Shown piece by piece: positions 10,582 through 22,699 of a DNA stretch of 54,093 nucleotides (positions are counted from its first letter, which is position 1; every line of letters begins with the position of its first letter). The position numbers were made by a program, and so were the translations under genes. The notes under the pieces are model-generated. The model saw nothing but the letters and a program-made list of their open reading frames with translations. It made no database searches and was not told the origin of the DNA. Location of the stretch: assembly GCA_016946835.1 (NCBI GenBank), contig JACVTC010000214.1, positions 126,001 to 180,093 on the forward strand, written 5' to 3'. The stretch comes from Neocallimastix lanati (nom. inval.). Lineage: Eukaryota > Neocallimastigomycota > Neocallimastigomycetes > Neocallimastigales > Neocallimastigaceae.

Positions 10582-13500
10582 ATGAGAAAAGATTATAATG
10601 AAATAATTCGAAATGGTAATTATTTATTGTAATTTTAAAGCATTTTAGAAAAATGTACAAAAATAAAAATCTAAATATATATAGTTATATTTATATTTTT
10701 TAAATTTTAATATTAGTATTCTTATTAATATAAATATATTAATATTTTTTTTTTTTTTAACATATTTTTATTTTTTTTTTTTTTTTTTTTTAAATATTAT
10801 TTTAAATTTTAATATTAAAAATATTATTAATATTTTATATTTTTATTATTTTTTTTTTTTTAACGTATTTTTATTTTTTATTTTTTTTATTTAAATATTA
10901 TAATTATAATTTTAAAATTTTTAATACAAATTTTTTTTTTTTATTATAATTACCACATTAATAGTTGAAGATTGTATAGAAAATAATAATTTAATATTAA
11001 AAAAGAATTTCGAAAAGGAAGAAAAGGTATCACTCAATTCCTTTCTTGAATTAATTAAAAAAAATAAAAGTTTAATAGAATTAGCAGTTAAAAATGAGGT
11101 GAAAGACAGCAATGGGTCCACTTTATTATTTTATGCAGTGGAAAAAGGGCAGTTAGATATTGTAAAATATTTAATTGGGCAAGGAACGTCTATTTATTAT
11201 ACAAATAAAAATGGAAAAACAGTAATAGATGTCGCTATTCAAATGAATCAGTTAGAAATAAAAGATTATTTATGTAAAATTCAGTCCGAATTAAAGGCCC
11301 TATTTGATGCTTGTGAAAGGGGAAAACTAAGAGTAATAAAAAATTTAGTTGAAAATGGACTTAACATTGAACAAGAAAATGAGAATAGATGGAGGGCATT
11401 GGATATAGCTTCTCATCATGGTCGATTGAACGTTGTAAAATATTTAATTGAAAATGGAGCAGCTATTGAACATGAAGATAGGAATGGATGGACCCCATTA
11501 TATATAGCTCTTTGTAGAGGCAATATTGAAGTTGTAGAATATTTAATTGAGAAAGGAGCGGATGTTGAGCATGAACTGAAAAATGGATGGACCCCACTCC
11601 ATATGGCCTGTAGTAATGGTGATCTGTTAGTGGTGATAGATTTAATTAATGAATATGTAAACCTTGAGCATGAGGATAAAAATGGATTGACTCCACTACA
11701 TATTGCCTTATGTAAAGGAAATATAGATATTGCCATATATTTAATAGAGAATGGAGCAGACATTGAACATAGATTGAAAAATGGGTGGACTCCATTACAT
11801 ATAGCAACCAAATATGGATATTTTGATTTTATAAAATATTTGATAGAAAATGAAGTAAATATAAAGAGCAAAACCAAAGATGGAGAGACAGCCTTAGATA
11901 TTGCCATTCGCTTGAATCGTTTGGCCATAAAAGATTATTTAATAAAAATTGAACCAGAATTTTATTCTAGAAAACTGGAAGAACTAAAACTACTATTTAA
12001 TGCCTGTGAACAAGGAAATTTAAGGATTGTGATCTATTTAATAGAGAAAGGAGTAAATATATATCATGAAAATGAAGATGGCTGTTCCCTGTTATTTATC
12101 GCATCTAAAAACGGACATTTGAAAATTGTGAAATATTTAATAGAAAAAGGAGAAAATATAGGACATGAAGATAAAAATAGATGGACATCCTTAGATATTG
12201 CCTGTAGTCATGGTCACTTAGAAATTGTAAAATACTTAATTGAAAGAGGTGCCGATATCACACATGAAGATGCCTATGGATGGTCTGCCTTATATATTGC
12301 CTCTAAAAATGGGCATTTAGATATAGTAACCCATTTAATAGGAAAGGGGGCAGATATTGAACAAGAAAATGCCTATGGATGGACTGCACTACACATTGCA
12401 TCACAAGAAGGACATTTAAATGTGGTAGAAGGTTTAATTGAATTGGGAGCCGATATGAAGCATGAAGAAAAAAATGGAGAGACCCCGTTAGAGATAGCTT
12501 GTAAGATTGGTCATTTAAATATCGTAAAATTCCTAATTGAAAGAGGAGCCGATATTAAACATGAAGATGTCAATGGATGGACCGCTCTCGATACTGCATC
12601 TAAAAACGGTCATGTAGACATTGTAAACTACTTAATTGAAAAGGGAAAAGATAATAATAATAGTAATAGTAATAGTAATAGTAATAGTAATAGTAATAGT
12701 AGTAATAATAATAATAATAAGCATGGATGGACCCCCTTAAATATATTTTCTAAAATTGATCGAATGAATATCATAAAAATATTAACAGTAAAAGGACCAG
12801 AAATTGAAAACGATAGTAGAGATGAAGATGAATGGATGGCGTTATATTTAGCCTCTCAAGAAGGACATTTAAATATAGTAGAATGTTTAATAGAAAATGG
12901 AGTAGACATTAATCATGAAAATCACGAAGGCTGGAGAGCACTAGATATTGCCTATCAAAATGGACATTTAGACATAGTGAACTATTTAATTGGAAAAGGA
13001 GCCGATATTGAACGTAAAGATGAGAATGAATGGACCCTCTTACATTCAGCCTCAATGAATGGCTATCTCGGCGTAGTAGAATGTCTGATTAGAAAGGGGG
13101 TCAATATTCATCAAGAAAATCGCGAGGGATGGCGAGCCCTAGAAATTGCATCACAAGAAGGACATATAGATATTGTAAAGTATTTGATAGAAATGGGAGC
13201 CGATCTTCATCATGAAAATAAAGAGGGTTGGCGAGCCATAGATATAGCAACAGGTAATGGACATTTGGGTGTTGTGAAATATTTAATGGAAATGGGAGCC
13301 GATCTTGAGCATAAAGATGCCAATGGATGGACCGTATTAGAGATTGCCTCTAAAAATGGTCATTTGAATATTGTAAAATATTTCATTGAAATGAGAAAAA
13401 GAAAGCGTTCTCATAAAATTAAGAGTAAGAAAGAGGAAGAGAAAGATAATGAAGATGAAAATGATGATGGTAATGATGATGATGATGATGATGAATGGAG

Positions 13501-14089
13501 AGCATTGAATATAGCATATAAGAATGGTCATATAGAAATTGTAAAATGGCTAATTGAAGAAGGCCATATCGATCTTGAATATAAGAATGAAGAAGGCTGG
13601 ACCCTCTTACATACCGCCAGTATGAATGGCTATTTAGACATCGTAGAATGTCTCATTAGAAAGGGTGTTAATATTCATCAAGAAAATCGCGAGGGATGGC
13701 GAGCCTTAGAGATAGCCACCCAGGGAGGACATCTAGATATTGTTGAATGGTTAGTAGAAAAAGGAGGAGCTGATATTGAACATGAAGATAAAGATGGATG
13801 GCGAGCCCTTGACATCGCCTCATTTAACGGAAAATTAGACATTGTCAAGTATTTAGTAGAAGAAAAAGGATCAGATAGGAAACACCGAGATAAATATGGA
13901 TGTACCGCGCTAGACTCAGCATTATTAAATGGCCATCTTGAAATTGTAGAATATTTAAAGAATGAAAATATAAATCCTACTAATCGTAATCCCAATCCCA
14001 ATACTAGTAATAATAATAGTATTCATAGTCATGCGAATTCTAATAATAAAAGAAAAAGTTTCTTTTTTAGATTTTCTTTATTTAAATAA
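10582..14089 (+). CDS. Ankyrin-repeat protein, probable two-exon gene
   Basis: The main frame is open from 10925 to a TAA at 14089 but has no ATG near its 5' end; the first available start, GTG at 11099, lies inside sequence that already looks coded. Splicing 10582-10615 to 10965-14089 (GT donor at 10616, AG acceptor at 10963-10964) gives an ATG start, keeps the frame (3159 nt, 1052 residues) and adds the N-terminus MRKDYNEIIRNVEDCIENNN. From about residue 60, nearly the whole protein is 33-residue ankyrin repeats of the form DKNGWTPLxIAxxxGHLxIVKYLIEKGADIEHE, roughly 25 or more. Two linkers interrupt them: an N/S tract near residues 570-596 and a basic-then-acidic stretch near 820-856. The C-terminal tail is Asn/Ser-rich with no membrane segment. 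It is probably a cytosolic protein-binding scaffold; partner unknown. The antisense frames at 11416-11928 and 13678-14001 are shadows. Confidence 0.85.
10616..10964 (+). other. Proposed intron of the ankyrin gene
   Basis: Starts GTAATT and ends ATTAATAG after a T-rich tract, 349 bp. Its removal joins an 11-codon-plus-one-base ATG exon to the repeat-coding exon in the correct phase (G|TT, Val). It contains a duplicated T-rich block (about 10745-10880). Predicted from sequence only. Confidence 0.55.
12647..12721 (+). repeat. In-frame AAT/AGT trinucleotide tract in ankyrin gene
   Basis: Alternating AGT-AAT codons followed by AAT codons encode Ser-Asn repeats that break an ankyrin unit in two. 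The array resumes at HGWTPLNIF. Likely length-variable. Confidence 0.85.
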
Positions 14090-14465
14090 AAATGAAAAGA
14101 AAAAAAAATAAAATTTATTTTATTTTATTTTTTATTTTTTTTTTTTTTTAAAAAATAATTTAAAAAAATATTTTTTTTTTTTAAAAAAAAAATAATAATA
14201 AATCATTCCATAAATTTTAAAAATATAAAATATCATTATAATAAATAACAATAATAATAATAAGTAATAATAAATAATAATAAAAAATAATAAAAAGATT
14301 TTTATTATTATTATTATTATTTTTTTAAAAAAAAAGTTTATTTAATATTTAACACATAAATAAAATAAAATAAAATAAAACTAAAATAAAATACATAAAT
14401 ATATTATATTTTATTATACTTTTGGAATTATGAAACCATAAATTATTTCTATTATATATATAATA
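14090..14465. other. 3' flank of the ankyrin gene
   Basis: Homopolymer A/T runs and AAT repeats. No coding sequence. A polyadenylation signal cannot be distinguished from background. Confidence 0.5.
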
Positions 14466-14469
14466 ATAA

Positions 14470-14833
14470 TAATAATCAAACATTATAATAATAATAATAA
14501 ATAATAATAATAATCAAATATTATAATAATAATAATAATAATCAAACATTATAATAATAATAAATAATAATAATAATAATCAAACATTATAATAATAATA
14601 ATAAATAATAATAATAATCAAATATTATAATAATAATAATAATAATCAAACATTATAATAATAATAAATAATAATAATAATAATCAAACATTATAATAAT
14701 AATAATAAATAATAATAATAATCAAATATTATAATAATAATAATAATAATCAAACATTATAATAATAATAAATAATAATAATAATAATCAAACATTATAA
14801 TAATAATAATAAATAATAATAATAATCAAATAT

Positions 14834-14866
<33 letters not shown>

Positions 14867-14899
14867 CAAACATTATAATAATAAACAATGAATAATAAT

Positions 14900-14935
<36 letters not shown>
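14470..14935. repeat. AAT microsatellite with 104-bp higher-order unit
   Basis: AAT runs are punctuated by CAAACATT and CAAATATT. The punctuation recurs at 66- and 38-base steps (CAAAC at 14477, 14543, 14581, 14647, 14685), so the real period is 104 bp, present about four times. Confidence 0.85.
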
Positions 14936-14937
<2 letters not shown>

Positions 14938-15755
14938 TAACAATAAATAATAATAATAGTTGTTTTAAAGTGAATGATCTTTTAATTTATTTAAGTGAAT
15001 GATCTTTTAATTTATTTATTTAATAAAAGAAATTTCATGTTTTAAAGACTGATATAATATAAAAACCTAAATAAAAATCTTAATTATTAATAAAATAATT
15101 TATAATTAATCATGTGAAAACAACTATATATTATTAAAATAACATGTTAAAAAAACGTGATTAAAATAACGTGATTAAAATAAATTTATTTATAAACATA
15201 AATTTATTGTATTTAATTTATAAATAATTTGTATTTAATTTTTCTGAAAGACTTCTATTTTGAATATTTTTAACTAATTCTATTTTACAATATATTATAT
15301 CCTTTTATTAATTCCTATTATAATCATTTTCATTATACTAAATATTCTAAAATAGTTAACTTAAGATCATAAGAATGTTTTATATAATAGTTTAAAATGA
15401 ATTTAAGTATATTTCACTATAACTACTCATTCTCCTTCAGTGTAATTTACTTGAATATTAACAATAAAATAAAATAAAAATAAAATGTAATAATAAACAA
15501 TTAATAAATTTCTATTCTAAAAAGACAGAACAGAGTTATTTCAATTAACCTAATCTTTATGATTTATTTATCTATTTATTTATTTATTTATTTTTTTCTT
15601 TTTTATTTTAGATTTTTTTTTTAATTTACTTTTAATTTATTTTTTTTAATTTATTTAATTTAATTTAATTATTTCTATTTTTAGATAAATGTCTTTTTTA
15701 AATTTGGATAAATAATGGATAATGGATTATTGTATCCTTTTTTTTTTTTTTATAT
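14936..15755. other. AT-rich spacer, nothing recognised
   Basis: Short direct repeat TGAATGATCTTTTAATTTATTT near 14972-15020. Otherwise no gene, RNA or LTR signal. Confidence 0.5.
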
Positions 15756-16190
15756 ATAATTTATTATTTATTATTATTATTTATTATTTATTATTTATTA
15801 TTTATTATTCAATTATTTATTATTCAATTATTTATTATTTATTATTTATATTTATTATTTATTATTATTATTTATTATTTATTATTTATTATTTATTATT
15901 TATTATTTATTATTTATTAATAAATACTCTTTTTATTATTTATTATTTATTATTGATTATTTAATTATTTATTATTTATTATTTATTATTATTATTATTA
16001 TTTATTATTTATTATTTATTATTTATTATTTATTATTTATTATTTATTATTTATTATTTATTATTTATTATTTATTATTTATTATTTATTATTTATTATT
16101 TATTATTTATTTATTTATTATTTATTATTTATTATTTATTATTCCATTATTTATTAATAAATACTCTTTATTATTTATTATTATTTATTT
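15756..16190. repeat. TTATTTATTA array, left arm of inverted pair
   Basis: Long (TTATTTA)n array containing the punctuation TTAATAAATACTCTTTTTATT twice. Its complement occurs at 17336-17735. Confidence 0.85.
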
Positions 16191-17335
16191 ATTTTTATCA
16201 TTGTTTAAACCATATAAAAATAAAATCTTTTAATGGAATGATATAAATTACATATAGAATTATTTATTAGATTTCTTTTTTTTTTTTCCTTTCATTCATT
16301 TTCTTCCTTCACAGTCAATAAAAGAATGCAAAGAGGATTTTTGGTTTATCTTTAGATTTATTTTATTAATATTTATTAATAATATTTAATAATATTTTAT
16401 TTATTTATTTATAAGTAATATTTTATTAATATTTATTAATATTTTATTTATTTATTTATTTATAAAATATTTTATTTATTTATTTAAATTTTTTATTAAT
16501 ATTTATTTAAATTTTTTATTAATATTTATTTAAATTTTTTATTAATATTTATTTAAATTTTTTGTTAATATTTATTTAAATTTTTTGTTAATATTTATTT
16601 ATAAAATATTTTTTTTATATTTTTTTATATATAAAATTATATAAAAAAAAATAAAAAATAAAAAATAAAAAATAATTTCTGTTTTTTTGTGATAATATAT
16701 TGTAATATATTGTATCTTTATGTTTTATAGATATTTTGTTTTTTTTTGTTTTTGTTTCTAAACAGTTTAAAACTTTAAAAGTTAATAAAATATAAATTTA
16801 TTTTATTAATATTTAAAGTTTTTAATCATTTTCTTTTTTTTTAATTAAAATTAAAATTAAAATTAAAATTATTAATTTAATTATATTTTAACTTAATTTA
16901 TTATTTTTTTTTGTTTCTTAATTTATTTTATATTTTCTTTTCTATTTCAAATTTAATTTAATTCATTTCTAAAATTTTTAATTAATCTTTTAATTTATTT
17001 TAATTAATGAATTCCAAACTTAATTAAATTAAATTTAATTAATTTGTGTTTTATTTTTTATTTTTTTGGTTTTTTTTTTGGTTTTTTTTTGGTTTTTTTT
17101 TGGTTTTTTTTTGGTTTTTTTTTTTGATTTTTTTTTGATTTTTTTCTTCTTTTTTGTGTAACTTTTCCATTTTAACTTTAATTTTAAATATTCAAATCCT
17201 ATATATTTTTTTATGTAATGAAATATTAATGAAATATATGAAAATGTATATATAATGAATGTATTTAGTGAATGAATTGAATTGAATAGGATTTGAATTG
17301 GATGGATTTTGAATAAGTGGTTGATTTTATCATCA
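16191..17335. other. AT-rich spacer between inverted microsatellite arms
   Basis: No coding sequence. Contains ATTTATTTAAATTTTTTATTA tandem copies (about 16490-16610) and a GGTTTTTTTTT iteration (about 17068-17130). A unique patch at 16290-16340 shows no recognisable motif. Confidence 0.5.
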
Positions 17336-17735
17336 TAATTAAATAATAAATAATAAATAATTGAATAATAAATAATTAAATAATAAATAATTAAATAATA
17401 AATAATTGAATAATAAATAATTAAATAATAAATAATTGAATAATAAATAATTAAATAATAAATAATAAATAATAAATAATAAATAATTAAATAATAAATA
17501 ATAAATAATAAATAATAATTAATAATAAATAAATAATAAATAATAAATAATAAATAATAAATAATAAATAATAAATAATAAATAATAAATAATAAATAAT
17601 AAATAATAAATAATAAATAATAAATAATAAATAATAAAAAGAATATTTATTAATAAATAATAAATAATAAATAATAAATAATAAAATATTATATATAATA
17701 AATAATAATATATTAATAATAAAGAGTATTTTATT
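17336..17735. repeat. AATAAATAAT array, right arm of inverted pair
   Basis: Complement of the array at 15756-16190, including a matching punctuation AATAAAAAGAATATTTATTAA near 17634. Confidence 0.85.
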
Positions 17736-17824
17736 ATTAAAATTAAATATTATTATTATTTAATAAAATAAAAAAAATTTTTTTTTTAATTGAATTGAAT
17801 TGGATTGGGTCAATACTACAAATT

Positions 17825-17862
<38 letters not shown>

Positions 17863-18365
17863 CGAAAAAATATAAAAGATAAAATAAAGTATCTTTTTAT
17901 TTTTTTCATTCAGGCTAAACTAAATAAAAGCAAAAAAAAAAAAAAATAAAAAATAAAAAATAAAAAATAAAAAGAAAGAAAGTAAGAAAGAAATTAAATA
18001 TATATATATATTATAAAAACAAAATTATAATTAGAAGTTATATATTATTAATAATTAAAAGAATGAAATAATGCTATATTTATTTAAATTAATATATAAC
18101 TAATTATTAATTTTAATAAAATAAATCTTTTTAAATTTTAAACAAACCAATAAATTTTTATAATATTAAATAGAAAAAAAAATAAAAATAGAAAAATTCA
18201 AATAAAGATATATATTCAATTTTAAATTAAGAATTTATATATATATTTATAAAAGAAAAAAAAACAATTCAAAGATAAAAAAAAATAACAAATTATTCAA
18301 CAATAATAAAAATATAATCAAACTATTTTTTTTTTTTTTAAACTAAAAGTTAAAAATTTTTATAT
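17736..18365. other. AT-rich 5' flank of the membrane-protein gene
   Basis: A-rich runs and short ATAT blocks. No upstream exon is needed for the gene at 18366. Nothing else recognised. Confidence 0.5.
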
Positions 18366-19670
18366 ATGATTCCAGATGTCAAGGATAACAATATAGTTAT
18401 TCCATTACATGAAATAATAGAAAAATCCTTAACAAAGTATATTATTAATCCCTTTTTTCCTTGGGTTCTATTATTATTATTATTAAATGGAAAAAATTAT
18501 AAAAGAAAGGCCAATTATATTTTAGTTTTTCATTGGCTTTTTAGAGCTACTGGTGATACCTTAAATACGATGGTATTTTCAGATAAAACGGTGGGTGAAA
18601 ATGAAAAATATTATTGGCCCTATAATAAAAAAAATCAATTTCGTTGTATCTGTATTGCTTATGTATTTTGGACTATTGGTGAAATACTAGGAGATTGGTA
18701 TCCGTTATTGAGAGTGAAGGCGGTCTCAGAAAATAATCGTAGTATGAAGTTTGTTTACATTACTTGTATGTTATATAATTGTACAAAAATTTTTGGAGTG
18801 GTATTACGATTCATTAGAGTACCCGAAGTTTATAAAAAGAACTTATCAGAGAAAGAGGGATCCTATTATCCTAACAGAGATATTTTACAATATAAATTGA
18901 TTTTATGGACGGTCATTTTAGTTATTCAAATTCTATGCTTCATCTATGATACGGCTATCATTATGGCCTTAAAAAAATGCCTTTTTGATAAGTTGAAGGA
19001 ATATAACACTAATTCATTTATAGATGTATTTAAGGTTTTGACCAGTAGAAGCGATTATAATTTATCCTTTATCGATTTAATAAAAACAATGTCTGAATTT
19101 CGTATCATACTTTCTATGATATCCTCGTTCTTTTTCATCCCTTTCATTATTCTTTTTATTATCATTATTAATAAGGAGTATCTAAATGTCATAAATTTTG
19201 ATTCCTATAAGGCATCCAATTCAAATTTTGAAGAAATCACTTACTCTTTTAATAATTTACGTGATGTCGTCCTTGGCATCGATTACACCTTTATGTATAT
19301 TGATCAATTTTTATTAAGATATTTAGCCTCGAAGAAGGAAAGATCCTATACTACTAATGGTACCAGCGATACTTATGGAATTAATGATATTCATAGTGGT
19401 AGCAGTAATCCTATTAACAATAATAATATGTATTCTAATTCTTACTCCAATCACGTTTCTTCTTGTTCCTCCTCCTCTTCTTCTTCCAAAAATCGTCATA
19501 CCCCCAAATTTAAAAATTATAATAAAAGTATTTTTGGTATTCATACACATACCATAAAAGAAACCAATTCATATGAAGAAGAAATAAGTCGAAGTTCACT
19601 GTTGAGGCCTATCTCTTCATCAGTCTATTTAAGTTCGTTAGCTTCTATAAATCAAAATTCTAATCAATAA
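18366..19670 (+). CDS. Multi-pass membrane protein of unknown function
   Basis: An intact 434-codon frame with its own ATG and TAA, with clearly lower A+T than its flanks. Hydrophobic segments lie near residues 28-41, 50-66, 92-115, 128-150, 178-204 and 245-270, so about six membrane passes. Charged and aromatic residues are embedded in them (FHWLFRATGDTLNTMVF, IGEILGDWYPLL, FIYDTAIIM). A soluble stretch (about 271-325) and a Ser/Asn-rich C-terminal tail follow, likely cytosolic. There is no cleavable signal peptide and no motif I can tie to a known transporter, receptor or enzyme. The repeated G-D-x pattern in helices 2 and 3 resembles some small-molecule membrane enzymes but is not enough to name one. 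No operon-like context exists. Minus- and plus-strand short frames near 19323-19557 are shadows. Confidence 0.85.
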   Translation: MIPDVKDNNIVIPLHEIIEKSLTKYIINPFFPWVLLLLLLNGKNYKRKANYILVFHWLFRATGDTLNTMVFSDKTVGENEKYYWPYNKKNQFRCICIAYVFWTIGEILGDWYPLLRVKAVSENNRSMKFVYITCMLYNCTKIFGVVLRFIRVPEVYKKNLSEKEGSYYPNRDILQYKLILWTVILVIQILCFIYDTAIIMALKKCLFDKLKEYNTNSFIDVFKVLTSRSDYNLSFIDLIKTMSEFRIILSMISSFFFIPFIILFIIIINKEYLNVINFDSYKASNSNFEEITYSFNNLRDVVLGIDYTFMYIDQFLLRYLASKKERSYTTNGTSDTYGINDIHSGSSNPINNNNMYSNSYSNHVSSCSSSSSSSKNRHTPKFKNYNKSIFGIHTHTIKETNSYEEEISRSSLLRPISSSVYLSSLASINQNSNQ

Positions 19671-20665
19671 AAAAATTTCGATTCCCGTTCCAACCTCCCT
19701 TCTCCTCTTTATTCATCCATTCCATTTGATACTTAAAAAAAAAAAAATTAAATTAAATTAAAATAAAAATAAAATAAAAATAAAAAAAAAAAAGATATAA
19801 AATATATATATCAAATAATAAAATAACGATTATGACTGTTATAATGATAATAATAATAATAATAATAATAATAGATTTATTTATAATGTCATTTTAACAA
19901 TGACCTATTAACTTTTATTAAAGTTTTTAAACTTAATTATTAATATAATTTATTAATAAATAAAATAATATACTTTTTATTAAACACACTCATAAACATA
20001 ATACAAAAAAATAAAAATAGAAAAAAAAAATAAATAAATAAATTAAAGAAAAAAAAATAAAAAAAGGGAAAAAAAAATGAATTAAAAAAAAAATTACACA
20101 ATAAATTTTTTTTAAAAGGAAAAAAAAAAAAAAATATCCAAAATAATAAAAAAATTGTATCCATTTATTTAATAAATACATTAAATTTAAAAAATATATA
20201 TATATATGCATAAATATATTACTTTCATTATTATTATATAAGTTTTAATATTTTGTTATGATTTTATTCTATTTAATCATTAATCATTTAATATTAGTTA
20301 TGTATAATATACACACTAAAAAAAAAAAAAAAAAAACAGAAAATAATATTTTCATTTTATTATTATTATGTTTATGTCTATTTATTTATTTTTATATATA
20401 TATATATATTTTTTTTTTGATTTTTTTTTTTTTTTTTAAAAAAAAAAAAATTAAGAAAAATCTGTTCCTTTTAAGAAATTGTTATTTACCTGTTATCTTT
20501 ATCATCGTTTTTTTTTTTTTTTTTTCTATCGTCTTAACATTTAATGTTACACTGTAGTTTCTTCCTGTTATCATTGTAATGAGTCTTCAGTATTTTTTTT
20601 TTTTTTTTTTTTTTTTTGGAATAATTAAAGCTATTAATGCATTATTCTATTATTATTATTTTTTT
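19671..20665. other. AT-rich spacer with homopolymer runs
   Basis: Contains A and T tracts and ATAT blocks. Short open frames here (19940-20211, 20258-20557) are low-complexity F/I/Y/K translations and not credible genes. Confidence 0.6.
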
Positions 20666-21470
20666 TCTCTATGATAGATTGATGCCTAAATTTTTATTAT
20701 TATTCCCTTTTTTTTTTTTTTTTTTTTTTACAAAATATTTTTTTATAGTTCTGGTTAGATAAAAACCATCAACTGAAATTGAATTTTTCTTGAATACCTG
20801 ACTATATAATGCGTGTTTAAGAATAATGATATTACCGTTTATATATCCTTTATATGTACCCATACCTTGTAATTTAACAAAAATTTTCCGCCAACAATAT
20901 ATCTTCTTTAATACTTTTAACTATATTTGTTAAAATATTCGCATTATCTGTCATGTGATATGTAGTTCCTGAGTCAAGAGTTTCAAGAAACATACGTCTT
21001 CATTTATTGGATTTTCATATAATTTTTATATAATTTTTTTTTTATAACAATTTGGTATTTTTTTCAGATAAAAATACTTCTTGATTCATCATTTGATTCT
21101 GTATTATACGTGTTCATTGTAATCATCAATAAAATATTCTCTATGGTGATCTTCTTTTTTTATTATTTTTAACTTAACACTTTTTTAATTGATATATTCT
21201 TAACTTTAGCATCAGCTTCTAGAGCATTATCAGTTGTACCGTTGATAAAGAAAGTGTTGGCCCTTCCCTTACAGGAATTAATTTTTAGTCCTTTCTTCTT
21301 TTGTTAGAGTTGATCCATCCTATCTTATTATTTTTTTTTTGCTGAATATGGCTAAGCAGCTTTTCTTGCAAAAAGTAATACAAAGGGTTCCATTTTCCAT
21401 AATTCAAAGTAACTTCCATCTAACACACCCTTAGCACATAAAAATCTTCTTTATCAGATATCCTTATTTT
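20666..21470 (-). pseudogene. copia relic D (Gag N-terminus and protease)
   Basis: Minus-strand reading from about 21470 gives a copia Gag start in broken frames (LDGSYFELWKMEP), then the protease region near 20985 (LETLDSGTTYHMTDNANIL) and GMGTYKGYINGNIIILKHAL with FKKNSISVDG (20863 leftwards), the usual end of the copia protease/pre-integrase region. Frameshifts, stops and T tracts interrupt it. Integrase, RT and RNase H are absent, and neither LTR was identified. Confidence 0.7.
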
Positions 21471-21512
21471 TTTTTTTTTAAATTATTAAAATTTAAAATT
21501 TTTTGTATTATT

Positions 21513-21612
21513 TTTATTTTTATTTTTATTTTTATTTTTATTTTTATTTTTATTTTTATTTTTATTTTTATTTTTATTTTTATTTTTATTTTTATTTTTA
21601 TTTTTATTTTTA

Positions 21613-21643
<31 letters not shown>

Positions 21644-21689
21644 TTTATTTTTATTTTTATTTTTATTTTTATTTTTATTTGTATTTTTA

Positions 21690-21720
<31 letters not shown>

Positions 21721-21722
21721 TT
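21513..21722. repeat. (ATTTTT)n hexanucleotide array
   Basis: About 34 nearly perfect copies of ATTTTT. The long F/Y open frame across it is produced by the repeat. Confidence 0.95.
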
Positions 21723-22437
21723 AACTATTTTAATACACTTGAATTACTGAGATTCTTAATATGTTGAAAGTGACATATTATTTATTAATTAGTAATTAAA
21801 GAGGATACTTTGAAAATATTAAATTAAGCAGTTTTTAATATCACATGTAAACATATATTACATATATATCTGTTAAGGAGTCACACAGAATGGGGTGTTC
21901 ACACACACAATATTTATATTATTATATATTTATTTATTTATTTAATAATTATTATTTTATATTTTATAACAAAAAGGACTCAATTATTTAATATTATACA
22001 TTAATTCAGTATTTAATCTATTACATATATTATATCATTAATACATTAATACACTTTATGATATCTTAATGTACATTATTTAACAATATCATACATATCA
22101 TAAAAATGATTAACAATAGACCACCAACGTATATACTAACTCATATATTTATGATATTATATTTTATAATATAAATTTATTCATTATGTTTATTTATTAT
22201 ATTATTTATTATTTATCATAAATATATGAGTTAGTATATTTTAAAGTTCTAACAATTTATGTTAATATGGATATATGAAAAAACTTAAAAATAAATAAAT
22301 CATATGTGTCATATGACATATTACTTTTATATATAAATGATCATTTATATTTTTTTTATATTACATAGATAATAAATATTAGATAATAGAATTAATAATT
22401 ATAGAATAACTAGATTATTCTATGTGTGTAATGCATA
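21723..22437. other. AT-rich region with a long perfect palindrome
   Basis: Non-coding. Between 22132 and 22238 there is a 25-bp perfect inverted repeat. It ends at the GCATA target duplication of the copia C element. Confidence 0.6.
22132..22238. repeat. 25-bp perfect inverted repeat (hairpin)
   Basis: Left arm 22132-22156, right arm 22214-22238, sharing TACTAACTCATATATTTATG and its exact complement, with a 57-base AT loop. No flanking duplication was identified. Confidence 0.85.
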
Positions 22438-22599
22438 TGTTAAAATATTGTTTATTTAATAGAGATGATTTTTTTTTATAAAATTTTTTTTTAGGTAATA
22501 TCATTATAATTATAATACATGATAAATATATAATATTAATATTATTTAAAACTTCATTTATTGTACAATGTAATTTAAACTTAATCTCATACTTTGACA
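22438..22599 (-). repeat. 3' LTR of copia C (162 bp)
   Basis: Minus-strand TGTCAAAGTATGAGATTAAG through to TTTTAACA. Shares the tract with ATTGTACAATAAATGAAG with the 5' LTR. Short for a copia LTR. Confidence 0.75.
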
Positions 22600-22614
22600 G
22601 TTTCCCCCTCCAAT
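22600..22614 (-). other. Polypurine tract of copia C
   Basis: Minus strand reads GGAGGGGGAAAC immediately before the LTR start TGTCAAAG, the expected plus-strand primer position. Confidence 0.75.
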
Positions 22615-22699
22615 CTAACTTTGATAGTAGATTTGTACAATTAAAATGTCTTAAGTTATTAATTCAATTTAAATAATAGTTGATTCCTTAATTTTATCA

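Noticed and set aside
11416-11928. Antisense 170-codon frame in the ankyrin gene
   Set aside because: Shadow of the repeat coding sequence, with no independent support.
15722-15964. Open frame rich in Y, L and I
   Set aside because: Translation of the TTATTTA microsatellite.
17068-17130. GGTTTTTTTTT iterations as telomere-like repeat
   Set aside because: Few copies, irregular T length, internal position; simple slippage is enough.
21503-21724. Open frame of alternating F and Y
   Set aside because: Product of the ATTTTT hexamer array.
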